Positions 54,540 to 63,084 of a stretch of 64,000 nucleotides of DNA are shown here, piece by piece. The notes under the pieces are model-generated. The model did not search any database, had not been told where the DNA came from, and saw only the letters and a list, made by a program, of their open reading frames with translations. The stretch lies in the NCBI GenBank assembly GCA_031180665.1, contig JAPSLP010000012.1, forward strand, positions 1-64,000. Reading direction: 5' to 3'. A program made the position numbers and the translations under genes. How positions within the stretch are numbered: the first letter of the stretch is position 1; each line of letters begins with the position of its first letter. Source of the stretch: Cupriavidus sp. GTDB taxonomy: Bacteria; Pseudomonadota; Gammaproteobacteria; Burkholderiales; Burkholderiaceae.

Positions 54540-54959
54540 ATGCCAACGCTGCGCTACGACGCCCTGCAGGTGGGCGACGCCCTGCCCGCCTTCGAGAATG
54601 ATCCGGTCTCGCGGCTGACCCTGGCGCTCTATTGCGGCGCCTCGGGCGACCACAATCCGATCCACGTCGATACCGACTTCGCGCATGCCGCGGGCCAGCC
54701 CGACGTGTTCGCGCACGGCATGCTGTCGATGGCCTATCTCGGCAGGCTGCTGACGAACTGGGTTCCGCAGCAGGCGCTGCGCGAGTTCGGCGTGCGCTTC
54801 GTCGCCATCACGCACGTGGGCGACCGGCTGACCTGCCGCGGCACCGTGGTCCAGAAGATGGAGGCGCACGGCGAGAAGCGCGTGCGCATTGAACTGAGTA
54901 CCGTCGATCGCAACGGCGAAGTCAAGGTGGCCGGCGACGCGGTGGTGGCGCTGTCCTGA
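54540..54959 (+). CDS. MaoC-like enoyl-CoA hydratase, catalytic half
   Basis: 139 residues from ATG 54540 (CGGAG eight bases upstream); an earlier in-frame ATG at 54519 overlaps the previous gene and has no ribosome binding site. The complete motif YCGASGDHNPIHVD gives catalytic Asp37 and His42, followed by VFAHGMLSMAYLGRLLTNW. R-specific or generic hydration of 2-enoyl-CoA is the family role. The partner half is encoded just upstream. Confidence 0.88.
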   Translation: MPTLRYDALQVGDALPAFENDPVSRLTLALYCGASGDHNPIHVDTDFAHAAGQPDVFAHGMLSMAYLGRLLTNWVPQQALREFGVRFVAITHVGDRLTCRGTVVQKMEAHGEKRVRIELSTVDRNGEVKVAGDAVVALS

Positions 54960-55009
54960 CCAGAGTCAGCGCAAAACCGGATAGCACAGAGACAGCGAGG
55001 AGCAGACGC

Positions 55010-55834
55010 ATGAACAAGCTGCAGGACAAGGTGGCACTGGTATCGGGCTCGGGACGCGGCATCGGCCGCGAGATCGCGCTCAAGCTCGCGTCCGAAGGCG
55101 CGCGCGTGGTGGTCAACGATCTCGACGAGGCACCGGCGCTGGAGGTGGTGGAGACGATCCGCGCGGGCGGCGGCAAGGCGGCGGCGTGCGTCGGCAGCGT
55201 GACCGAGGCCGGCTTTGCGGACCGCTTCGTCAATACCGCGCTCGAGCAGTTCGGCGGCCTCGACATCATCGTCAACAACGCCGGCTATACCTGGGACAAC
55301 GTGATCCAGAAGATGAGCGACGAGCAGTGGGAGGACATCCTCGCGGTGCATCTGACCGCGCCCTTCCGCATCCTGCGCGCGGCGTCCGGCTTCATTCGCG
55401 AGGCGGCCAAGCAGGAGGCCGAGCGCGGCACGCCGGTGTTCCGCAAGGTTGTCAATATCTCGTCGACCTCGGGGGTCTACGGCAACGCGGGCCAGGCGAA
55501 CTACGCCGCGGCCAAGGCGGGCATCAACGGGCTGACCCGCGCGATGGCCAAGGAATGGGGCCGCTACAAGGTCAACGTCAACAGCATCGCCTTCGGGCTG
55601 ATCAAGACGCGGCTGACCGAGGCCGATGCGCAGGCCGACGCCAGCATCGACATCGCCGGGCGCAAGATCAAGGTCGGCGTCAATCCGCAGATCCTGAAGA
55701 ACGCCGAGGCGCTGATCCCGCTGGGGCGCGGCGGCACGCCGGAGGAGGCGGCCGGTGCGGTCTACCTGTTCTGCATTCCCGAGTCCAACTACGTCAGCGG
55801 CCAGGTGCTGGTCTGCGGCGGCGGGCGCCCGTAA
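55010..55834 (+). CDS. SDR family 3-hydroxyacyl-CoA dehydrogenase
   Basis: 274 residues. Cofactor loop SGSGRGIGREIALKLASEG, the NNAG motif in IIVNNAGYTWDN, and the catalytic YxxxK in NYAAAKAGINGL (Tyr165, Lys169), with SerSer in VVNISSTSGVYG. After the VNVNSIAFGLIKTRL segment there is a loop of about 25 residues typical of dehydrogenases for larger acyl substrates. Its place between hydratase and acyl-CoA dehydrogenase genes supports oxidation of 3-hydroxyacyl-CoA. AGCGAGGAGCAG leader gives a good ribosome binding site. Confidence 0.88.
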   Translation: MNKLQDKVALVSGSGRGIGREIALKLASEGARVVVNDLDEAPALEVVETIRAGGGKAAACVGSVTEAGFADRFVNTALEQFGGLDIIVNNAGYTWDNVIQKMSDEQWEDILAVHLTAPFRILRAASGFIREAAKQEAERGTPVFRKVVNISSTSGVYGNAGQANYAAAKAGINGLTRAMAKEWGRYKVNVNSIAFGLIKTRLTEADAQADASIDIAGRKIKVGVNPQILKNAEALIPLGRGGTPEEAAGAVYLFCIPESNYVSGQVLVCGGGRP

Positions 55835-55853
55835 TTCTCACCGGAACCGCGCC

Positions 55854-57020
55854 ATGACGATCCAGCATGCGTCCCGTCCGTGGATGAACAGCGAACTGGA
55901 GCTGCTGCGCGATACCGCGCGGCGCTTCTTCGAGACCGAATGCGTGCCGCGCCAGCAGGCGTGGGTCGAGCAGAAGCATTGCGACCGCGAAATCTGGCGC
56001 CGCGCCGGCGAGCTCGGCCTGCTGTGCAGCGGCATCCCCGAGGCCTATGGCGGAGGCGGCGGCACCTTCCTGCACGAAGCGGTGATCTGCGAGGAGCAGC
56101 AGCGCGCGCTGGTCACCAGCTTCAGCATCAACGTGCACAGCGGCATCGTCGCGCATTATCTGCTCGCCTACGGCAGCGAGGCGCAGAAGCAGCGCTGGCT
56201 GCCGGCGATGGCGCGCGGCGAGATGGTGGCCGCGATCGGCATGACCGAGCCGGGCGCAGGTACCGACCTGCAGCGCATCAAGACCACCGCGATCCTCAGC
56301 AGCGATGGCCGGCACTATCTGGTCAACGGCGCCAAGACCTTCATCACCAACGGCTGGCACGCGGACCTGATCTGCCTGGCGGTCAAGACCGATCCCGAGG
56401 CCCGCGCCAGCGGCGTATCGCTGCTGATGATCGAAACGCGCGACCTGCCCGGCTTCCAGCGCGGGCGCCTGCTCGACAAGATCGGCCAGCGCGGCCAGGA
56501 CACCGTCGAGCTGTTTTTCGACGGCGTGATGGTGCCGGCCGGGAACCTGCTCGGCAACGAGGAAGGCCGCGGCTTCCGGCAGCTGATGCAGCAGTTGCCG
56601 CGCGAGCGGCTGCTGATCGCGATCGGCGCCGCCGCCACGATGCAGCGGGCGGTCGACGACACCCTCGCCTATGTGACGCAGCGCCATGTGTTCGGCGAAC
56701 CGCTGATGGCGATGCAGAACACGCGCTTCAAGCTTGCCGAGTGCCAGACCCAGGCCACCATCGCGCGCAGCTTCGTCGACGACTGCATCGGCCGGCTGCA
56801 GCGCGGCGAACTGGACGTACCGACTGCCGCGATGGCCAAGTGGTGGAGCACCCAGACGTTGTGCCAGGTCATCGACGAATGCCTCCAGTTGCATGGCGGC
56901 TACGGCTATATGAACGAGTACCCGATCGCGCGGATGTACACCGATGCGCGCGTTGGCCGCATCTATGGCGGCGCCAACGAGGTGATGAAGGAAATCGTGG
57001 CGCGGGCGATGGAAGACTGA
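55854..57020 (+). CDS. Acyl-CoA dehydrogenase, long-chain (ACADL/IVD) type
   Basis: 388 residues. FAD/acyl motifs MTEPGAGTDLQ and NGAKTFITNGWHADLIC are present. The C-terminal catalytic Glu of medium-chain enzymes (IYEGT) is replaced: here RIYGGANEVMKE, as in long-chain and isovaleryl-CoA dehydrogenases, where the base lies instead in LPQERL. The matching LPRERLLIA gives Glu251. So the enzyme is active but of the long or branched-chain type. It opens the cycle by forming the 2-enoyl-CoA. The 8-bp minisatellite begins directly after its stop codon. Confidence 0.92.
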   Translation: MTIQHASRPWMNSELELLRDTARRFFETECVPRQQAWVEQKHCDREIWRRAGELGLLCSGIPEAYGGGGGTFLHEAVICEEQQRALVTSFSINVHSGIVAHYLLAYGSEAQKQRWLPAMARGEMVAAIGMTEPGAGTDLQRIKTTAILSSDGRHYLVNGAKTFITNGWHADLICLAVKTDPEARASGVSLLMIETRDLPGFQRGRLLDKIGQRGQDTVELFFDGVMVPAGNLLGNEEGRGFRQLMQQLPRERLLIAIGAAATMQRAVDDTLAYVTQRHVFGEPLMAMQNTRFKLAECQTQATIARSFVDDCIGRLQRGELDVPTAAMAKWWSTQTLCQVIDECLQLHGGYGYMNEYPIARMYTDARVGRIYGGANEVMKEIVARAMED

Positions 57021-57132
57021 CGCACCGGCGTATCGGCGCACCGGCGCACCGGCGCACCGGCGCACCGGCGTATCGGCGTATCGGCGTATCGGCGTATCGG
57101 CGTATCGGTGCATCGGTGCATCGGTGCATTGG
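57021..57132. repeat. 8-bp minisatellite inside the beta-oxidation operon, 14 copies
   Basis: Units of exactly eight bases, in blocks CGCACCGG, CGTATCGG and TGCATCGG (the last copy TGCATTGG); 112 bases, starting at the first base after the acyl-CoA dehydrogenase stop. It separates that gene from the following CoA ligase, which is otherwise in the same direction. It includes partially self-complementary units and could form stable structure in the transcript. Confidence 0.97.
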
Positions 57133-57190
57133 CTGAGTGGCGCGCGTCGCCGCGGAGCGCCGCCGGACCAACGACAGGAGACCAGCAGGC

Positions 57191-59083
57191 ATGACATCCG
57201 AAACAGTGCCATCCAGCCAATCGGCGCAGGCGGCGTGGTTCGGCAGCTGGCCGCGCGGACTGCCGCATCGCATCCGCGTGCCGCGCGTCACGCTGTGCCA
57301 CAACCTGTCGGTGCAGGCCGACCGCTATCCCGACAAGCCCGCGATCGTGTTCTATGGCCGTGCGCTGAGCTATGCCGAACTGCGGCGCCAGACCGAGGCA
57401 CTGGCCGGCCATCTGCATCGCCATGGCGGTGTGCGGCCGGGCGAGCGCGTGCTGCTGATGAGCCAGAACTGCCCGCAATTCGTCGTCGCCTTCCATGCGA
57501 TCGTGCGCTGCGGCGCGGTGGTGGTGCCGGTCAATGCGATGTGTACCGCCAACGAGCTGGACCACTATCTGCGCGACAGCGGCGCGCAGGTCGCGCTGGT
57601 CGCGCAGGAACTGCTGCCGGCGCTGCGGCCCGCGCTGGCGAGCGATCGATTGCGGCATGTAGTGGTGCACAACTATGCCGACGCGATCGATGCCGATACC
57701 GATCTCGACGTGCCCGACTGGGTCCGCGCCCCGCGCGCGGCGTTGGGCGATGCGCGCCTGACGTATTGGGGCGACGCGCTGGCTGCCGCGCTGCCGGCGC
57801 CTGAAGTACAGGCCAGCCCGGACGATCTGTGCGTGCTGCCCTACACCTCGGGCACCACCGGCCATCCGAAGGGCTGCATGCACACGCACCGCACGCTGCT
57901 GGCGTCGACCTTCTCCGCGGTGCTCTGGCGCGGCCTGCATGCGGAAGCGGTGGTGATGGGCGTGGCGCCGCTGTTCCATCTGCTCGGCATGCAGAACGCG
58001 ATGCTGATGCCGATCGCGATCGGCGCGACGGTGGTGATGCTGCCGCGGTGGGACGCCGCCACCGCGGCCCGCCTGATCGAACGCTATCGCGTGACGACGT
58101 GGGGCGCGCCGCCGGCCATGCTGATCGACTTCTTCGCGCATCCGGAAGCGAGCGCGCGCGACCTGTCCAGCCTGACGCTGCTCAACGGCGGCGGCGCCGC
58201 GATGCCGGAGGCGGTGGCCGCGATGCTGAAGTCGCGCTTCGACCTGAGCTATATCGAGGGCTATGGCATGACGGAGACCGCGTCCTTCCTGCACTGCAAT
58301 CCGCTGCACCGGCCCAAGCGGCAGTGCCTCGGCATTCCTGCGTTCGGCGTCGACTCGCGCATCGTCGACCCGGTCACGCTGGCCCCGCTGCCGCCCGGCG
58401 AGGTCGGCGAACTGGTGACGGGCGGCGACCAGCTGATGCTCGGCTACTGGAACGACGAGGCCGCGAACCGCGAGTCCTTCTTCGAGCGCGACGGCAAGCG
58501 CTTCTTTCGCACCGGCGACCTGGCCAGCGTCGACGAGGAAGGCTACTTCTTCATGCGCGACCGGCTCAAACGCATGATCAATGTCAGCGGCTACAAGGTC
58601 TGGCCCGCCGAGGTCGAGACCCTGCTGTACCAGCATCCCGCGATCCACGAGGCCTGCATCGTCGCGGTGCCGGACCGGCGCCAGGGTGAATCGGTGAAGG
58701 CAGTGGTGGTGCTCAAGCCCGGCTCGGCGCTGGAGCCGGCGGAACTGATCGCGTGGTGCCGGGAACGGATGGCGGCGTACAAGACGCCGCGGGCGGTGGA
58801 GTTTCGCAATGCGCTGCCGAAGTCCGGCACGGGCAAGGTGCTCTGGCGGGAAATTCAGGCGGAGCAGTGCCGTGCGGCGGAGGCCGATGCCGATGCCGCG
58901 GACGCGGTGGATGCGGGGGATGCGGTGGATGCGGTGGATGCAGCGGATACCGGCGCCGAAGCCGTGGATGTGGTGGAGACCGGAGCCGCTGATGTGATGG
59001 AGACCCGCGCCGAAGCCGCCGGTGCGGCGGCCCTTGGCGAAGCCAACGCCGGCCGTCTCGACAAGCCGCTTCAGCAAGCCTGA
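57191..59083 (+). CDS. AMP-binding acyl-CoA synthetase with repeat-derived C-terminal tail
   Basis: 630 residues from ATG 57191 (GACAGGAGACC upstream). ATP loop YTSGTTGHPKGCMHTH, GYGMTETASFLHCN, FRTGDLASVDEEGYFFMRDRLKRMINVSGYKVWPAEVE in pieces, and the catalytic lysine in SGTGKVLWREI: a complete ANL ligase ending at about residue 560. The remaining 70 residues are low-complexity, rich in Ala, Asp, Glu and Val, encoded partly by a 9-bp repeat (GCGGTGGAT). The tail has no counterpart in the family. It would activate the acid degraded by this operon. Confidence 0.9.
   Translation: MTSETVPSSQSAQAAWFGSWPRGLPHRIRVPRVTLCHNLSVQADRYPDKPAIVFYGRALSYAELRRQTEALAGHLHRHGGVRPGERVLLMSQNCPQFVVAFHAIVRCGAVVVPVNAMCTANELDHYLRDSGAQVALVAQELLPALRPALASDRLRHVVVHNYADAIDADTDLDVPDWVRAPRAALGDARLTYWGDALAAALPAPEVQASPDDLCVLPYTSGTTGHPKGCMHTHRTLLASTFSAVLWRGLHAEAVVMGVAPLFHLLGMQNAMLMPIAIGATVVMLPRWDAATAARLIERYRVTTWGAPPAMLIDFFAHPEASARDLSSLTLLNGGGAAMPEAVAAMLKSRFDLSYIEGYGMTETASFLHCNPLHRPKRQCLGIPAFGVDSRIVDPVTLAPLPPGEVGELVTGGDQLMLGYWNDEAANRESFFERDGKRFFRTGDLASVDEEGYFFMRDRLKRMINVSGYKVWPAEVETLLYQHPAIHEACIVAVPDRRQGESVKAVVVLKPGSALEPAELIAWCRERMAAYKTPRAVEFRNALPKSGTGKVLWREIQAEQCRAAEADADAADAVDAGDAVDAVDAADTGAEAVDVVETGAADVMETRAEAAGAAALGEANAGRLDKPLQQA
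58904..58948 (+). repeat. In-frame 9-bp repeat at the end of the CoA ligase gene, five copies
   Basis: GCGGTGGAT with single-base variants (GCGGGGGAT, GCAGCGGAT). It encodes AVD/AGD/AAD tripeptides. Further GCGGAC/GCCGAT and GCCGAAGCC-type units extend it on both sides. Confidence 0.9.
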
Positions 59084-59111
59084 TCCGTTGTCCGCTCCGG
59101 AGACCCACCCG

Positions 59112-60665
59112 ATGTACCTGACCCAGGGACTGCACCGCGCGATCCAGCGCCACCCCGCCAAGATCGCGCTTTGCCACGTGGCCGACGGCCACCCGCGCAC
59201 TACCGACTTCGCTGCACTGGGTACGCGCGTCGCGCGCGCCGCTGCGGCGCTGAAGCGCCACGGGGTGGGAACCGGCGACCGCGTCGCGCTGCTCGCGCAG
59301 AACGGCGACGGCCTGATTGCGATGCTGCTGGCGTGCTGGTGGCGCGGCGCGGTGGCGTGTCCGCTCAATACGCGTTGGAGCGCGCACGAGCTGCGCCATG
59401 CGATCGGCGACTGCGGCGCGCGCCTGCTGCTGCCGGATCGTCAGCTGACCGCGATGGCGGAGGAACTCGGCGACCTCGCCACGGTGGTGCCGATCGACAC
59501 CTTCCTCGCCGATGCCGAGGCCGCGGCGGGCAATGGCGAGCCGCTCGACGATATGCGCATCGGTGGCGACGCGTTGGCCGCGATCCTCTACACCGGTGGC
59601 ACCACGGGCCGTGCCAAGGGCGTGATGCTGTCGCACGCGAACTTCTGGGCGGCGTCGATCTCGCGCGCCGCCGAGCTGAACAATGCGCCGGACAGCGTGT
59701 CGCTGCTGGTCGCCCCGCTATTCCATGTCGCCGGGCTGGGCCGGCTGATCGGCCAGCTGATCGCCGGCGGCAGCTGCGTGACGCTGCCGCAGTTCCGCGC
59801 CGACATCGTGCTGTCGGCCATCGAGACCCATCGGATCTCCGACATCATCGTGGTGCCCACCATGCTGCAGTCGCTGCTCGATCATCCCGGCTTCGACGCG
59901 GCGCGGCTGCAGTGCCTGAACCGCATAGCCTTCGGCGCCGCGCCGATGCCGCCGGACCTGCTGGCGCGCGCGCTCGACGCGTGGCCCGACGCCGAGTTCT
60001 TCCAGGCTTATGGCATGACGGAGACCGCCGCCGCGGTCTGCATCAATCCGCCGGCGAACCATCGTCCGGGCCCGGGCGCCGAACGCCACCGGCATTCGGT
60101 CGGCCGCGCCGGGCTCGGCGCCGAGATCCGCGTGGTCGATCCGCAAGGCGAAGAAGTGCCGCGCGGCACTGTCGGCGAGATCGTCGTGCGCGGACCGATG
60201 GTGATGCGCGGCTACTGGAACCAGCCGGACGCCAGCGCGCAGGCGCTGCGCGATGGCTGGCTGCATACCGGCGACGGCGGCTGGATGGACGAGGACGGCT
60301 ATCTGTTCATCGCCGACCGGCTCAAGGACATGATCATTTCCGGCGGCGAGAACGTGTACTCGGCCGAAGTCGAGACCGCGCTGCGCGGCCATCCGCACGT
60401 GGCACAGGCGGCGGTGATCGGCGTGCCGGACGCGCGTTGGGGCGAGCGCGTGCATGCGGTGGTGGTCGTGCAGGGCAACGTGCCGCAGGACGAGGCCGCG
60501 CTGTCGGCAGAGCTGACGCAGTGGTGCCGCGAACGGCTGGCGGGCTACAAGTGTCCGCGCAGCTTCGCCTATGTCGATGGGCTGCCGCTGTCGGCGGCCG
60601 GCAAGGTGCTGAAGAGCGAATTGCGGCAGCGCTACCGCGGGGCGGTGGCAGCTGGCGGATGCTGA
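59112..60665 (+). CDS. AMP-binding acyl-CoA synthetase (second)
   Basis: 517 residues from ATG 59112, 28 bases after the previous stop. Motifs: LYTGGTTGRAKGVMLSH (the usual Ser is Gly), AYGMTETAAAVCIN, WLHTGDGGWMDEDGYLFIADRLKDMI, SGGENVYSAEVE, and the catalytic lysine in SAAGKVLKSELRQRY. It differs enough from its neighbour that the pair is not a recent duplication; they may activate different chain lengths or ring-opened intermediates. Confidence 0.92.
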   Translation: MYLTQGLHRAIQRHPAKIALCHVADGHPRTTDFAALGTRVARAAAALKRHGVGTGDRVALLAQNGDGLIAMLLACWWRGAVACPLNTRWSAHELRHAIGDCGARLLLPDRQLTAMAEELGDLATVVPIDTFLADAEAAAGNGEPLDDMRIGGDALAAILYTGGTTGRAKGVMLSHANFWAASISRAAELNNAPDSVSLLVAPLFHVAGLGRLIGQLIAGGSCVTLPQFRADIVLSAIETHRISDIIVVPTMLQSLLDHPGFDAARLQCLNRIAFGAAPMPPDLLARALDAWPDAEFFQAYGMTETAAAVCINPPANHRPGPGAERHRHSVGRAGLGAEIRVVDPQGEEVPRGTVGEIVVRGPMVMRGYWNQPDASAQALRDGWLHTGDGGWMDEDGYLFIADRLKDMIISGGENVYSAEVETALRGHPHVAQAAVIGVPDARWGERVHAVVVVQGNVPQDEAALSAELTQWCRERLAGYKCPRSFAYVDGLPLSAAGKVLKSELRQRYRGAVAAGGC

Positions 60666-60707
60666 TCGTCGGCGCCGCGAACCCTTAACGATTCGAGGAA
60701 ACCCGTC

Positions 60708-61829
<1,122 letters not shown>

Positions 61830-61860
61830 GTCAGCGCGTGAGTCGATGGCTGAGGCGGTG

Positions 61861-62016
61861 CCGCCGTTGATGCCGCGGTCGGTGCTGCGATTGGTGCCGC
61901 GATCGGTGCCGCGATTGGTGCCGCGGTTGGTGCCGCGATTGGTGCCGCGGTTGGTGCCGCGATTGGTGCCGCGGTTAGTGCCGCCGTTGGTGTCGCGGAT
62001 AGTGCCGCAGTCGGTG
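61861..62016. repeat. 12-bp minisatellite, 13 copies
   Basis: Units CCGCGGTTGGTG and CCGCGATTGGTG alternate in the centre, forming a 24-bp higher-order period; outer copies are degenerate. It lies between the SDR and crotonase genes, within the operon. A frame through it encodes LVPR repeats, but this is not the frame of the SDR and has no ribosome binding site. Confidence 0.95.
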
Positions 62017-62075
62017 CCGAACATGGGTGGCCCGGCTGCCGGGGGCCACCCCATTCATCAGCGAGAGGACTTCCG

Positions 62076-62852
62076 ATGGAACGAATCGACTTCGAGGTAC
62101 GGGACGGCGTCGCCACGCTGACGCTGAAAGATCCGAAGACGCGCAACGCGCTCGGGCCCGCGATGCGCGAGGAAATCGCCGAGGCGGTGCGCGTGGTGGC
62201 GACCGACCGCGGCATTCGCGCGCTGGTGCTGACCGGCGCCGGCGGGCACTTCTGTTCGGGCGGCGATCTGCGCAATATCGCGACCGCCGGTCTGGACAAC
62301 CAGGGCTGGCGCGAGCGGCTCGGCGATCTGCACCGATGGCTGCGCGACCTGATCGGCCTCGACAAGCCGGTGATCGCGGCCGTCGATGGCGCGGCCTTCG
62401 GTGCGGGCTTTGGCCTGGCGTTGACGGCCGACTTCCTGCTCGCCACGCCGCGGGCGCGCTTCTGCGTGTCCTTCCTGAAGGTCGGCCTGGTGCCGGATTG
62501 CGGGATCTTCCACACGCTGCCGCGCGTGGTTGGCGTGCAGCGCGCGAAGGAGCTGATGCTGTCGGCGCGCGAGGTCGGCGCCGAGGAGGCGCTGCGGCTG
62601 GGGATTGCGATGGAGCTTCACCCGCCGGAAGCCCTGGCGCCACGCGCCCATGCGATGGCGCGCAGCTTTGTCGGGGCCTCGCCGATGGCGGTCAGCCTGA
62701 TCAAGCGCGCGGTGGCCGCGGACGGGGACCTCGCGACCGCGCTGGAACTGGAAGCCAATGCGCAGGCGCTGGCGATGGGCACGGGGCACCATCGCGATGC
62801 GGTGGAGGCGTTTCTGGAGAAGCGGCCGGCGCCGTTTCAGTGGCCGGCCTGA
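62076..62852 (+). CDS. Enoyl-CoA hydratase/isomerase family protein, isomerase-like (PaaG/ECI type)
   Basis: 258 residues. Crotonase fold with oxyanion-hole segments HFCSGGDL (about 59-65) and DGAAFGAGFGLALTAD (about 104-119). Both catalytic glutamates of hydratases are missing: the first aligns with Gly113, the second with Phe133. Instead VGLVPDCGIFHTLPRVVG supplies Asp141, as in PaaG and delta3,delta2-enoyl-CoA isomerases. So it is more likely an isomerase than a hydratase. It directly follows the dienoyl-CoA-reductase-like gene, whose product would be its substrate. Confidence 0.87.
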   Translation: MERIDFEVRDGVATLTLKDPKTRNALGPAMREEIAEAVRVVATDRGIRALVLTGAGGHFCSGGDLRNIATAGLDNQGWRERLGDLHRWLRDLIGLDKPVIAAVDGAAFGAGFGLALTADFLLATPRARFCVSFLKVGLVPDCGIFHTLPRVVGVQRAKELMLSAREVGAEEALRLGIAMELHPPEALAPRAHAMARSFVGASPMAVSLIKRAVAADGDLATALELEANAQALAMGTGHHRDAVEAFLEKRPAPFQWPA

Positions 62853-62912
62853 CGAAGGCGCCCATCGGGGTTCTGCCCTCTTCCCCCCCTTTCCCACAAG
62901 TGGGAGACGGAA

Positions 62913-63034
62913 GCCGAGCACGGGCCGTGACAACGAACGGCTCGCTGACGGTTTTCTCGCCGCCTCCACAGATGGAAGGAGAAGGGGAGCCGAGTACGAG
63001 CGCTGACGACCAGCCGACTCTGATGGTGTTCTCC
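62913..63034. repeat. Imperfect direct repeat, two copies of about 50 bp
   Basis: Segments beginning AGCCGAGCACGGGCCGTGAC (62913) and AGCCGAGTACGAGCGCTGAC (62989) continue with matching bases up to GGTTTTCTCGCC and GGTGTTCTCCCC. They look like two diverged pieces of one dispersed intergenic element. Confidence 0.6.
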
Positions 63035-63069
63035 CCTCTCCCGCCAGGCCGGAGGGGCCGGGGGAGAGG
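63034..63069. terminator. Hairpin between convergent crotonase and ettA genes
   Basis: CCCTCTCCC and GGGAGAGGG are arms of a strong stem with an 18-base GC-rich loop. No T-run on either side, so factor-independent termination is uncertain; it may be part of the dispersed repeat. It lies 16 bases before the end of ettA. Confidence 0.5.
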
Positions 63070-63084
63070 GCAGGCGCGATCGCC

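Noticed and set aside
57137-57190. Earlier start of the first CoA ligase
   Set aside because: The extra 18 residues are basic and not conserved, while ATG 57191 has a good ribosome binding site.
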